Positions 1 through 11,893 of a DNA stretch of 64,000 nucleotides are shown in pieces; the stretch's first letter is position 1; the number at the start of each line of letters is the position of its first letter. Where the stretch lies: the NCBI GenBank assembly GCA_027972325.1, contig JAPMOS010000001.1, forward strand, positions 1,025,001-1,089,000. The letters run 5' to 3'. The notes below the pieces were generated by a model, which saw nothing but the letters and a program-made list of their open reading frames with translations, made no database searches and had not been told where the DNA came from. A program made the position numbers and the translations under genes. The DNA comes from Paratrimastix pyriformis (Eukaryota > Preaxostyla > Paratrimastigidae).

Positions 1-90
1 AACGTCAGGGCCGGAAGCTCAGATGTTTGCGCCCCCAGAAAAACGAGAGCCTTCACCAATCGCCTTTGTGAATCGTTATTCTGACGAAAG

Positions 91-672
91 ATGCACTCTA
101 TTCAAAGTCTAGCTCTGTTTTTTACACCATGCATCATCAGGGCTTGGCAAAAGGTCCCTTTTTTTTTTGATGGGCCAGACCCAGACACTGGTGCCCGTGT
201 GGAAATCAAAGTCGAAGGGTGCGTATGGATTGCGCGCACATTCCTCCTGATAGCAGGGTCATAGGGTGGCTGATCGGTTCGAGATGAAGTACGATCCGCC
301 CTCTCGCCTGTGGAAGAGAATCATCAACCTCCCGGCCGGAACATGTCGCTACTTGTATGTTGTGAATGGAACGAACTGGCTCCCTGACCCTGCGGAGCCT
401 TCTCGGATTCAATGGTCCCCAGAGGGCGAGGTGCGCACAATTCTTGAGGTGCTGTCGGACCCGACACACCAAGTGCTGTCTGACCCGCCTGCTCTTGTCG
501 CTGCAACCGAAGCTGAGGCCTGGCGAGCAAAACAGCACCACGTTTTGCGAAGTGCCGGCTTGGGGGCGGTCGGTAACCCATGCGCTCGGTGTTCTAACCG
601 ATTGCCTTCCCTCAGGCGGCGGCGGCTTCGGATGACGCGGCGGGTATCGGATCCGAATTATTCCACTCGTGA
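91..672 (+). CDS. Small stand-alone CBM48 (AMPK-beta-like) carbohydrate-binding protein
   Basis: Three exons (91-218, 265-430, 616-672) give a protein of about 116 residues. The introns start GTGCGT and GTGCGC and end TAG and CAG. The core has the CBM48/AMPK-beta glycogen-binding fold signature: VPFFFDG, then VEIKVEG, then LPAGTCRYLYVVNG followed by WLPDP, matching the usual strand order V-x-V-x-G ... LPPGxYxYxFxVDG. The first ATG in frame is at 91 and the reading frame runs cleanly into it. No kinase-interacting C-terminal ASC domain follows; the protein ends with a short Ala/Asp-rich tail and a stop at 670-672. It could be a free glycan-binding adaptor or a shortened AMPK beta relative. The family call is good; the function is inferred. 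It faces ATG3 tail to tail. Confidence 0.7.
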
Positions 673-918
673 GAAAGGGGATGAGGAAAAAAAGAAACAT
701 GTGAAGTTGCTGCAGCGAGCGGCAACCCTGCGCCTCAGGGCAGACACCCGGCCGGGCAGAACCGCATCGAGAAAAAAAAAAAAAGGACACAGAGGGGAGG
801 GCATGAGCGATCGGTGCCTGGGCAGGGTGACGACCCATGGGTGAGCGAGGGGGCTGCCGGGAGTTGGCGCCGGTTAACTTCCCGCTGCTTCTTGCAGTAA
901 AGTGGAAGTGCTCTAACA

Positions 919-1892
919 TCAGAGCGATTCCATCTCGACAGTCATCCCGTACTCGATCGTGGGAATCACGGCATTCATGAACTTGAGGAATTGGAAGAAG
1001 TAGCTGGAAGGGCAAAAAAGAGCACATTCCATGAGACGCTCTCCGCAGAGGGGTGGAACAGACTGGGTCGGATTGAGGCCCTTGTTCTCCTGGGCGAGAC
1101 GATCGATGAACCGCTTCATCAGACTGGCGTGCTTGCAGGGGTGGATGGTGGCGTATGGGACCTGGACGCGACACAGGTGAACGGACGATTGGCGGTGATG
1201 ATGATGGCGGGGAGGGCATGAGTCACAGACGCCCAGGTGGGGATGCTGCTCGATGGTGACGGTCTTGCGGGCGTGGTCCTCGGAGATGTCCTCGAAGACC
1301 TGCTCCTGGGTCAACAGGGTGGTCCCGTCCTAGGGGTGGTGTGGGGTGGTGTGGGGTGGTGTGGTGTGGTGTGGTGTGGGGTGGTGTGGTGTGGGGGGTG
1401 ATGAGATCGGAGAGTTCAGCGGGTGGGGCCGCAGGCGGGCAACTGGGCGTGGGCGGACCTCGGCGTAGCCCAGGAGCCACATGCGGGGCGACTGGTAGAA
1501 GATGTCGTACGTGATGCACACGTCGTACGTCCGATGGGCGGCACCCCCCGCGGCGGCGGCCCCCGAGGCCGGGGTCTGGCGGGACGCAGGCAAGGCAGGA
1601 GAGGCGGCACCATGTGCACGCGTTCGTCCAAACCGCTTCGGCATCCCCTCCCCACCACATCCTGCACCCCTCCCCACCACATCCTGCACCCCTCCCCGTC
1701 ACATCTCGCATCCTCCCCGTCACATCTCGCATCCTCCCCGTCACATCTCGCATCCCTCCCCACCACACCACATCCCCCCACTATCGGCAGACCACCGCTG
1801 CGGCGCTGGGGTCGGCCTGTTCGGTGGGAAGCATCATTCCCATGTCATCGTCGTCCTCATCTTTCTGGGCGGGGGCGGGGGCGGCTGTGGCT

Positions 1893-1927
<35 letters not shown>

Positions 1928-1975
1928 AATGGGAGCGGGCGCGGGAGCGGGCGCGGGAATGGGAGCGGGCGCGGG

Positions 1976-2023
<48 letters not shown>

Positions 2024-2611
2024 AGCAGGGGGAGCTGCAGCAGCGGCAGCGGCAGCGGCAGCTGTGGCAGGGGCGGGAGCGGAAGGTGCTGTGGCTGTGA
2101 CCGCTGTGGTGGGAGCGGGCTCAGAGACGGCAGCATCAGGAGTGGCAACGGCAGCTGCGAGATCGAAAATGGTGAGACCAGGGCGACGGAGGGAGGGGCG
2201 AGAGACATTCGGGGACGAGCCACGAGTCGCCACCGTCTCCTTCGACTTCGGACTCCTCGGCACGAGTCAACAAGCTCGAGGCGCGCTTTCGGCAGGGTAC
2301 ACGCTGAGTGATCAGAAACTGCTTGCCCGGAGGCAGGTACTGGAGGGCTTTGGAGGGCTCGCCCGCCGCCCACCGCCAGGCAGGACATTTATCAATCAGC
2401 TGGTCGCCAGCGGCAACAAATTGATCTGTGAGTTATATGCCACCGTGAAGAGCAAAACTTTGAGGGGAGGTGACCTGGAGTGATCTTGCCATCACGTTCG
2501 AAAGTATTCTCTGTTGGAATACTCTTATTCTTACTATTTTAAAAGGGATTTCAGTGAAATAATCGGATCAGTAAACTGAACTAACCGAAAAAGATTTTTC
2601 AAGGCTTCCAT
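919..2611 (-). CDS. ATG3: ATG3, E2-like enzyme for Atg8 lipidation
   Basis: ATG3 transfers Atg8/LC3 from ATG7 to phosphatidylethanolamine at the growing autophagosome. Family landmarks in order are: [20 protein letters not shown] then YLPPGKQF and PC (about 2490-2290); [10 protein letters not shown] with WLLGYAE (1540-1459); [16 protein letters not shown] (1310-1260); the catalytic-cysteine motif IHPCKHA (about 1150); and the C-terminal [14 protein letters not shown] (990-940). The stop is at 919-921. Introns include 2426-2474 and 1330-1458 (5' end GTCCGC on the coding strand). A likely start at 2611 gives an amphipathic N-terminal helix ([11 protein letters not shown]), as the family has, but its join to the exon near 2500 could not be resolved; a very short intron or a sequence error is possible. 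The flexible region carries a long Pro-Ala repeat that is not typical of the family. Confidence 0.92.
1873..2040 (-). repeat. Coding GC hexamer array encoding a Pro-Ala rod in ATG3
   Basis: Tandem GGGCGC/GGGAGC hexamers on the + strand read as (Pro-Ala)n on the coding strand. They are continuous with an acidic exon segment ([10 protein letters not shown]) that occupies the place of the ATG3 flexible region, so the array is translated, unlike most tandem repeats in this window. Confidence 0.75.
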
Positions 2612-2744
2612 TGTGTAAAAAATAAAAAGAAAAGCAAGCCTGGAGCTATCGCCTCAGTACAGCCTTCTATCTCCAGAAAAATTCGATCGCCCTTTGGAAA
2701 GGGTCGCGACGCGGACTTTCCGCTCTTTCTCTTTTTGTGATTCA

Positions 2745-5700
2745 ATGATGTGGGTACGAGCGTTCATGGTATTTTTATTCTGTCCGATTGCGTTTGCCAG
2801 CCCATGCTATCTTTCAAACAACGGGACGAATAACCCGTTGTGTTCTTTTCTAGGTCAATCTCCTTTCGTCCTGTGTCCGTAGCAACCCCATCTTACGTAG
2901 AGCCCTGCTCTTCACTCGGTTTTGCGATTCGGGATGTAAAATGCATCGAGATTCATTTTTTGTCAGCTACTTTCAATGTCACCGAATCTGTGCGACTCCC
3001 GGATAACACCCCCTCCCTGACATTGCTTTCGCCCACCAACACCGAGCTGATCTGCCTGGGTGAGAGCCCCTTCAGCCTGTTGAACGTGCCCCCGGGAAGC
3101 CGGCTGGGGCGACTGGCCCTGGCGAACCTGACCGTCTCCGGCTGCGCGTCGCCAAATTCCGGGGCGGTGGTCCACCTCCGACACAACAGCACCAACTCGG
3201 GCTCCCTTGCCGTGGCGATCACCGGCTGCACCTTCGCTCGCTGCACGGCCCCCTGTGGCGGCGCCTGTCTGGACCTGGTCGACCTCGCCGGGGCGCCCGG
3301 CCCACCGATGGCCGATTCCTTGGACGTGTCCATCACGGGGTCGCACTTCGTGGGCTCGCACCTCGAGGACACCACAGACAGTTGCACGGAAGACCTCCCA
3401 CCCTGGGCGACCGTCCCCCAGGGCGGGGCCGCCATCCGGGTGGTGGCCGGGCCGACGGGCCGGCTCAACCTGACGGGCTGCTCCTTCGCGGACATGGAGG
3501 TCCGTGCGCCCGAGCCGTGGGGCGGGGCTCTACTGGTGGACGGCCCCCTGGCCGGCGCCGCCCTGCGTCAGTGTACTTTTACGGGCTGTCGGCTCGTGGC
3601 CACCCTCTCGGGCCGGGGCGGGGCCGTGGCCGTCCGTGGGGCGGCGGCCCTGGAGCTGATCGGGTGCGCCTTCGCCGACGTCTGGATCGAGAGCCCCGCG
3701 GAGGGCTACGGCGGCGCGCTGGCCTTCAGCCCCTCGTCGACCGCCGCATGGGGCCGCCTGGTCAACAGCACCTTCCAGCAGTGCCGCGTGGATGCGGCCG
3801 ACACCGCCCGCGGAGGGGCGCTCTGGGCGTCGGGGCTGCACCGCTTGGAGGTGGCCGGGTCCCTGTTTACGGAGTGCTCCCTGACCGGGGACGCCGGGTC
3901 CGGGGCGGGCCTGGCCCTCTGGGACGCCACCGAGCTGCTCCTCGAGGAGGGGAGCCGCTTCGAGGGCAACCACATCCGGGCCGCCAGCAGCGCCATGGGG
4001 GCCGCCCTGGCCAGCGTCGGGGCCGTCCTGGTGGAGCTGCGGGGCGGGGCCCACTTCAGCCAGAACACCGTGAGCCTGAGCAACTCGGGGGAGGGCGAGG
4101 CCCGGGGGGGCGCGGTGGCCCTTGTGCCGCCCGCCTCGGGGGCCCCGGCCCGGTGCCTCCTGGAGGGGGGCATCTTCGCGGCCAACATGGTCACCGGCCA
4201 CAATGCCCGCGGGGGCGCCCTCCACCTGGCCGATGGCAACGTCCGGCTGGCCATGCGGCGGGTGCAGTGGCACGGCAACCAGGCCAGCACCCCGCTCGCC
4301 CTGGTGGACGACAGCTCGGCCTTTGGCGGGGCCCTGGCCGTGGGCCGGGCCCAGTCCGTGGCGGCCGAGGATTGCACCTTCGCCGGGAACGCGGTCGACT
4401 CGCAGGTCCGCCCGGCCACCCTCCCCTCCCCAGCCACGCCCGCTTCTTCACGCCCGCCTCCCCTGCGCCTGCGCCTGCACCCCCATCGGGCTCGACCTCC
4501 CGCTGACGATCCCACCCAACGCGGCCACCCGCAGGGCCAGGGAGGCGGAGGGGCCGTGCACCTGGAGAAGCTGCAGGGGTCGCTGGACGTGGCCGGGTGC
4601 GCCTTCGTGGGGAACGCCGTCGATGCCCGGGCCACGGCCCAGGTGGCCGAGGGCGGGGCGCTCTACTGCCAGGAGGCCGCCGCGACGGCCATCAACCAGA
4701 CCCAATTCGTCGAGAACAGCCTCACCGGGGCCGGGTTCGCCGTGGGCGGGGCCGCCTCCCTGTCCGCATGGCACTCCATCATCCCCTCCCTCCCCTGCCC
4801 CACCGGCGGCCACCTCACCCATCCACACCCACCCACCCACCTCACCCAACCCACCCACCCGCTCACCCGGGGCCCTCTGCTCTTTCATCGCCGCCATTCT
4901 TCATGGGCCGTGGGCTGCAGGTACAAGGGGACGGCCACCCTGGATGGGGTCACCGTCCGGGGCTCAGTCGTCCGCAGCAAGGCCGCCGCTTGGGGCGGGG
5001 GCCTCTCCTTCCGCTACTGCCTGGCGGTCACCGTCCGGGGGGGCCGCTTCGAGGGCAACAACGTCACCTCGACCACCGACGCGGCCGGGGCGGCGGGCAT
5101 GCTGGCCCTGGAGACGGCCCAGGTGGCCCTCGAGGGGCCCGCCTTCCGGGCCAACACGGCCCAGGGCGCACAGGCCTTCGGGGCCGCCCTCGCCCTCCTG
5201 GGCCTGCAGGCCGTCCAGGTCGCCATGCCCACGCCTGCTGCTGCGCCGCCCCCGCCCCCGCCCACTCACACTCACACTCACACTCACACTCACGCTCGCT
5301 GGCCAGGTGACGGGGGCCGATTTCCAGGGGAACCTCGCCGACGGGCAAACGCTGGCCCAGGGGGGCGTGCTCTACCTGTCCGAGTGCACCGCCCGGGTGG
5401 CCCTGACGGGGTGCGCCATGGCCGCCAACGGGGCCCGGGCCGAGACGGTCGAGGGGGCGGCCCTCTTCCTCAAGCCCAGCGACACGGCCCCGGTGGCCAT
5501 CACCGGCTGCTCCTTCCTCGAGAACGTCGCCATGGCCACCGTCTCCGGCTCGGGCGGTCCGCACCCCAGTCCCGCGCCCCGTCCACGCCCCTCCGCAGCA
5601 GCACCACGCTCCCGCCCCCTTCTCTCGGGCGATGCTGACGGCCCTGCTGGCGTGTCTCGGGGTGGGGTGGCTCTGACGTGGCTGCTTTGTGGGTGGGTGT

Positions 5701-6439
5701 GTCGCCCACCAGGGGCCGTGACGGTGGTCAACGGGGGCGGCCTGGAGGTGCGCGGCTGCCAGGCCAACGGCAACCGGGTCGAGTGCGCCGGCTGCGTGGC
5801 CCGGGGGTCGGCCTTCTTCGTGACCAGCATCGAGGGGGACGTCACCCTCGCCCAGAACGCCTTCGTGGGGTCGGCCTCCCTGGCCGAGGCCATCTTCCAC
5901 GCGGGCGGGTGCCTCTACCTGCGCGCCAACGAGCGGGCCGTGGCCGCCGGGCGCCGCTTCACCCTGGCCAACTGCACCTTCGAGCAGTGCCGCGCCCCCG
6001 ACGGCGGCGCGGTGGCCATCAGCGGGGCCCCGGTGGCGGTCGTGGGGTGCACCTTCAAGGGGTGCATCTCGGAGAAGACCGGGGCGGCCCTCTCCACCGA
6101 CGCCCCCCTGAACCTCACCGAGACGGCCTGCCTGGGCTGCTCGGCCCTCTACGGTCCGCCCCCCTGGCCGCCTGGCCCCCCCAGGGGGCCCGCTCACCCT
6201 CCCTCTCCCATCGGGCGCGGGGGGGCGTTGGGGCTGCAGGGGGCTGCGTCTCGTCGACGAGCGACATCGCCGTCCGGGGCGGCTCCTTCGTGCGCAACGT
6301 GGCCCTGCTGGCGGGGGGCGGCTTCTACGTGCGGGGCGGCTCGCTGCTCATGGACAACGCAACAGCCACCCGCAACACCGTCCGCCGCTGCCCCCCCTGG
6401 GTATCATCACAGCATGGGGGCGTGGGTGGCATGGGGGCG

Positions 6440-6503
<64 letters not shown>

Positions 6504-7002
6504 CACGGGCACGCGGCCCCGTCCGGATCGTGGCTCATCGGGCAGGAGCTCATCCGCTTGCTCGCCACCCTTCCCACCCATCCACCCGCTTGCTCTCGGC
6601 CCCAGGTGGTGCACGGGGAAGGGGGCCTGACGTACGCCTACCGTGCGACGGTCACCCTGCGCGGGTCGCACTTCCAGGAGAACCGGGCCAAGGACGGGGC
6701 CGTGCTCTTCGGGGTCGACAGCCGGGCCCTCAGCCGGGGCTGCGCCTACGAGGGCGGCCAGGCCACCTCGGGCTCGGCGGCCACCATGGACGGGGGCACC
6801 CTCGACTCGGCCGGGGACGCCTTCTGGGCCAATGCGGCCGCCTCGTTCGGGGTGCTCGCCTTCACCCGGGCCGACTTCGTGGTGACCCAGGGCAGCTTCG
6901 AGGCCAACTCGGCCCAGCTGGGCAGCGCCCTCTACGCCTCGCGCGCCTCGGGCTCATTGGAGGCCCGCCCCCCGCACTCACCACACACTCATGCCCCCCC
7001 CC

Positions 7003-7033
<31 letters not shown>

Positions 7034-9026
7034 ACAGACAGACAGGACAGACAGACACAGACAGACAGACTCACTCGTCCACCTTCACCCCCGTCCACCC
7101 CCACCTTCACCACCGCACCGCAGGGCTGCTCCTTCCGCGGCAACCAGGCCGACTCGGGCACGGTCTACATGGGGGCCTCGGCCCTGCTGGTGGGGCGGTG
7201 CCTCTTCGCGGGCAACGTAGCCCTGACCCAGGGCGGGGCCCTGGTGCTGGTCTCGGGCAGCCAGCTGGCCGTCGAGGGGTCCCGCTTCGCCCGCAACAAC
7301 GCCACCGAGGGCGGCGCCGTCTACGCGTGCAACTCCTCCGCCACCACCTTCACGGGGTCCACCTTCCACCGCGTCCGCATGGCCCCCATCAGCCCCCATC
7401 AGCCCCCCCCACCAGCCCCCCATCAGCCTACCAGCCCCTGCCCAGGCACGACCTCCCTCCGGTGCTTTGCTCTGCCATTTCGATAAATGCCCCCCCCCCC
7501 CCCCCCCCCCGTAGAATGCGGCCGAGGACGAGGGCGGGGCCATCCGGTGCCGGGACAACGGGCTGACGGTGGTCGAGGGGTGCCTCTTCGAGGGCAACCG
7601 GGCCTACGAGGGGACGGCCATCCAGGGCGAGGGCGCCTCGGCCCTCGAGCTGGCCGACTGCGCCTTCCGGGACAACCTCAGCCCCCGCCTGACGGCCACC
7701 CAGAGCACCACCGACGCCATGCGGGGCGCCCTGGCCCTGGAGGGGGCCGAGGCCCGGGCGGCCCTGGCCCAGGCCCGCTTCGAGGGCAACCTGGGCGGGG
7801 GCCTGTGCCTCCACGGGGGCGCCACCGCCCGGCTGGGGCCGGGGTGCACCTTCGCGGGCAACCTGCAGGCGGGCAGCAACGGCAGCCGGCCCGCCAACGC
7901 CCACCTGCAGGCCGGCTGCGGGCTGGACATTGCCGACCCCCAGGCCATGACCGACCCCACCCTGGCGGGGGGCAGTCTGTGGGTCTACGCGGCCCAGGGC
8001 TCCCAGGTGACCGTGGGGGGCCTGCCCCAGCCCGAGGGCCCGCACAACTACCTGCCCCAGATGCGGGGCCGCTTCCTGCTGGGCGACGAGGGCGCCACCC
8101 AGGCCGGCCGGGCGGCCTTCGCGGTGCCCCACCTGGACGCCATCGTCGACCTGGCCGACCCGCGGGCCGACGCCCAGTTCGAGGCGACCTGCCTCTTCGC
8201 CACGGCCGGCCGGCCCAACGTCACCATGCCCGCCATGCCCTGGACGGTGCTCGGCCGGCGGTTCCTCCGCTGCGACCTGCTCGACGGGGCCACCCCGCGC
8301 ACGTACACCCTCTTCCTCAGGTCCCCGCCACCCCACCCCACGCCACCCCACCCCACGCCACCCCACGCCACCGCATCTCCCCGGTACACCCTCGGCAGAG
8401 GAGGGAGGAAGGGAGGGATGGGGGGGACGGAGGGACGGAGGGACGGAGGGACGGAGGGACGGAGGGATGGGGGGGGAGAGGGAGAGGAGGAGAAGGAGGG
8501 AGGGAGGAGGAGGACTCGAGGTCACCCGGTGCGGGTGGATGCGTGGGACGGTCGGGTGGACGCGGTGGGGGCTGCAGCAACGACGGGTTCCAGTGGACCC
8601 GCTTCGGGGAGCTGGTCCTCTACGCCGACTACACCTACCTCGTCGTCGCGGGCGGCATCACGGCCGGGGCGGTGGTCCTCTTCGCCCTCGTCCGCACCGC
8701 CCGCCATGCCCGCCCCCCCCTCAGCCCACCATGCCCACCCCCCCAGCCCGCCGCCGCTCCGCCACCGCCACCCATCCAGCCGCGCCGGCCCCACCACCCC
8801 GCCCCGCTCGCGAATCACGCATCATCCCATCGGGCGGGGGCGGTGTCCGGGCCTGGGGGTCGGTGCGGGTGCATGCAGATGGGGCTGATGGTGTTCTGGT
8901 GGTGCCGCTTCGTGGTGCTCCGCCGGCGGACGACCCTCGAGCTGGCCACCTGGCGCTCGCAGGTCGTCACGACGGTCGACTTCGGCTCGCTGCGCATCCT
9001 CGAGTGCGTCCGTCGGCCCACCCGCA

Positions 9027-9062
<36 letters not shown>

Positions 9063-11611
9063 TGCTGCTGCTGCCTGCTGCTGCTGATGCCCCTCGGTCT
9101 GGAGCCCCGCCCAGCGAGCTCATCCGGCCCGTGGCGCCCGCTCCTCGGGGGCTGCCCGCTGGCGCAGATCGGCCACGGGGCCGACTCGGACGTCTTCAAG
9201 GGGCAGCTCAAGGGCACCGGCCTGGTGGCCGTCAAGGTCCCTCGCCCGGCCCCGCCCGGCCCCGCCTGCCCCCGCCCGGCCCCGCCCGGCCCTTGCCCGC
9301 TGGTTGCCAAGGGTTGCAGGAATTCTCATCAGCGGTTGAATGCGGGGCGTGGCGGTGGCGGTGGCGGTGGCGGTGGCGGTGGCGGTGGCGGTGGCGGTGG
9401 CTCTGCAGCGTCTGTACAGCCGCACCGAGCGGGACGACACGGTCGAGGAGCGGGCCCAGTTCGGCCGGGAGATGTCCCTCCTGAAGAACGTCTCCCACCC
9501 CGTCCGTCCCGGCCCCGGCCCCTCCCTCGGCCCCCGCCCTCCTCCGAGCCCCCGCCTGCGACCAGGTCGCCGGACGCGGCGCCACCCCCCTGCCCTGCCC
9601 CCCTGCCTCGCCTCCCATCCGCCCCATCCATCCATCCCCATCCCCCTCTCCCATCCTCCCCATCCTCATCACGCCCCATCCACCGGCAGAACATCGTCCG
9701 GTTCATCGGCGCCACCCATGCCGGCCCGACCCGACCCACCAGTACGGGCCCACGTCCGCCTACCGCCCGCCGCCCCGCCCACCGCCGCCCGCCCACTTCC
9801 ACCCCGCCCACCGCCGCCCCTCTTCCTCCCACCCTCCCGCCCATTGACTGCCCGTCTGCGGGGCCATTCCTGTCCTGACCATTCCTCCATTCTGCTGGCC
9901 GACCCGGGGGCCGACCTGTCCATGTCCCTCCGCGTCCGGATGGCCCTCGAGATCGCACGCGGCCCGCATCCCTCCCCCATCCTCCTGTTCCCCCCCCCCC
10001 CCCCCCATCCTCCGTCTCCCTCCTTGCCATCCTCCTCCTCGCCACGTGCTGACCGAGTGGTGCCGGCTGCCGGCTGGCCTCCCCACCGCAGGGCTGAACT
10101 ACCTGCACTCGCTGGTGCCCCCCATCGCCCATCGGTCCGCCCGGCCCCTCCGGCCCCCTCCCCCAGCATCTCCTTCCGCCCGCCCCCACGGGGTCAGGCC
10201 CGGTGGTCCGCAGGGCGGCTGCCGTCTCAGGCTGCGTCTGGGGCGGGGCGGGGCGGGGCGCGCAGGGACGTCAAGTGCAGCAACATGCTGGTGACGGAGG
10301 ACCTCCACGTCAAGATCGCCGACTTCGGCATCTCCATGCTCCACCAGGGCCGCGGCACCGTCGCCGCGGGCACACCTGGTCCGCTCACCCCGCACTCGCC
10401 TTTGCGCCCGCCTCGCACCCCCCCGCCACCAGCCGGCCGGTGGGTGGGGTGGGAGATGAGCGCCGCGAAGAATCGGCGGCGGCTGTGGCGGCGGCCGCCT
10501 CGTCTCATCGGGGTCTTTGGGGGCGGTGGGGGATGGATGGGGCGGGTTGTTTCGGGCGGGGGTGGTTGGTGGCCCAGCCTACGCGGCCCCCGAGGTGCTC
10601 CTCCTGCGGCCCTCGGGCCTCCCGGCGGACATCTTCTCATACGGGGTCCGCCCTCCGCTCCCCGACCCGTCTCCATCCCCATCCCCGTCTCCATCCCCAT
10701 CCCCGTCTCCGTTTCCGTCTTCTCGTCCGGGATCCGCCAGCTCCCCACCCCGTGCTCTCCATCTGCATCGCCCCGTCTCCCTCCATCTCCAGTTTCATCT
10801 CCGACTTTTGGCTGGCGGGTGTGGATGCTCATGCTCATGCGGGGTGCGGGGGGGGGGGGGGGGGCAGGTCTGCCTGTGGGAGCTGATGACGCGGCAGCCC
10901 CCCTGGCGGGACGTCTCCTCGCTACAGGTCCGCACACGGCGCCCCGGCCGCACCCCCCGCGCGCCTCGCTCCCGCCGCTGTCTTCCAACCGACCGCCCGG
11001 GCGGGGCGGAGGGCAGCGGCCCAGGCCCAAGGGCAAACCACATCCGCAAAAGACACAAACCAAACCCCCAAATGCCAAACGGAACCTCCTTCGACTGACT
11101 CCCTGCACCCCACCGACTGACCGGCCCCATTGGGTCGGGATGGGCTGTGGGTTGGGTTGGGCAGCTGATGCGGGATGTGCCCGCGGGGCGGCGGCTGCCC
11201 CTGCCGCAGGGCGTGCCGGCCGAGGTTGCGCACATCATCACCCGGTGCTTCGTGGAGGACCCCGAGGAGCGCCCCACGGCCGAGGTCATCGTCGAGCACC
11301 TCACCGCCTACCTGCGCCGCCACCCCTACGTGGCCCCCCTCGCGGCCGGCCCCACCGAGGCCCCAGCGGCCTCCCAGCGGCGCCAGCGGCGCCACCCGCC
11401 CGCCACGCCTTCTTCCGCCTCGCCATCGGAGGCCGCCGGGCCGGCGACGCCCTCCTACGTCACCGAGCCGCCGCCCACGACGAGCAGGTCGAGCCGCCCC
11501 TCGCGCCCGCGGGCCCCCAAGCGCCCCAGCAGCCCCGCCCTCGAGCTGCGCTCGGAGCCGCAGGAGCAGCACTCCACGGCCCGGCTGCCCCTCCTCGCCA
11601 ACGCCGAGTGA
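2745..11611 (+). CDS. Receptor-like TKL kinase with parallel beta-helix ectodomain
   Basis: The start at 2745 opens a signal peptide (MMWVRAFMVFLFCPIAFA). About 5.5 kb of exons then encode Gly/Cys-rich right-handed beta-helix repeats (recurring G-C-x-F and N-x-V/G-G-A patterns, pectin-lyase/POMP-like). One membrane helix (about 8630-8910) spans an intron and ends in a basic stop-transfer stretch (LRRR). The kinase domain follows: glycine loop GHGADSDVFKG (about 9170), VAVK lysine (9231), HRDVKCSNML (rebuilt exactly across intron 10135-10265), IADFGISM (about 10320), AYAAPE (10578), DIFSYGVCLWEL, and a C-lobe ending near 11330. A Ser/Pro-rich tail follows and the stop is at 11609-11611. All catalytic residues are present. 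At least 19 introns were placed, mostly starting GTCCGC; the exon edges near 9007-9110 and 9720-9900 are uncertain. The role is inferred: surface sensing with cytoplasmic Ser/Thr or Tyr-like phosphorylation. Confidence 0.85.
6963..7123 (+). repeat. Intron with poly-C, CA and ACAG microsatellites
   Basis: The intron begins GCCCGC, not GT, and ends CAG. It carries a C run near 6997-7018, then (CA)n and (ACAG)n. Joining 6962 to 7124 restores the beta-helix pattern LEGCSFRGNQ. Confidence 0.7.
8321..8577 (+). repeat. Intron tandem repeats (CCACGCCACC and GGGACGGA units)
   Basis: The intron preceding the transmembrane exon of the receptor kinase. It holds CCACGCCACC-type repeats (8328-8372) followed by purine-rich GGGACGGA repeats (8425-8470). 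It begins GTCCCC and ends CAG. Confidence 0.7.
9237..9408 (+). repeat. Intron with GC boxes and a (GGTGGC)n array at its 3' end
   Basis: Splits the kinase domain just after the VAVK lysine. CCCGGCCCCG units (9245-9292) are followed by about nine GGTGGC hexamers (9349-9402) that run up to the acceptor TCTGCAG. The usual pyrimidine tract is replaced by a G-rich array. Confidence 0.75.
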
Positions 11612-11893
11612 CACCCCGCCTCCCATGCCCCCTCCCCACCCCACCCCACCCGCTCCCTGGCCATGCGAGAGCGGCCGTCCCAACACCAAGCGGCGGCCGG
11701 CACCGGGGCGACAGGCCCCGCCTCCTCCCTCCTCCTCCCTGAATAACACAGTGTGACCCGTGTGTGCGAGCTGTCGCCAGCTGTCACGTCCGGTTTGTTG
11801 TTCTGCCTGCCGACACCCGCACGGCAGTGGGCCTGCCTGTCGAAGACGTATCGTGTTCCCTCCTTCCGCTGCGCAGCAATCCAGGGGCAATGC
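11612..11893. other. Convergent intergenic spacer
   Basis: Spacer between the stops of the receptor kinase and the UBX gene. It is C-rich at the left and AT-richer at the right; no coding or RNA gene was recognised, and it most likely holds the two 3' UTRs. Confidence 0.5.

Noticed and set aside
206-1219. A 337-codon minus-strand frame at the left edge
   Set aside because: It is antisense to the CBM48 exons and overlaps the real ATG3 end in another frame; no domain is recognisable.
3530-4640. Long antisense frames opposite the beta-helix exons and many other GC-rich genes
   Set aside because: High third-position GC keeps the opposite strand open; the antisense products show no conserved domain and only low-complexity sequence.
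2900-8600. Bacterial contamination or bacterial autotransporter gene
   Set aside because: The beta-helix exons are broken by introns of the same GTCCGC type as the rest of the window and lead into a eukaryotic kinase.
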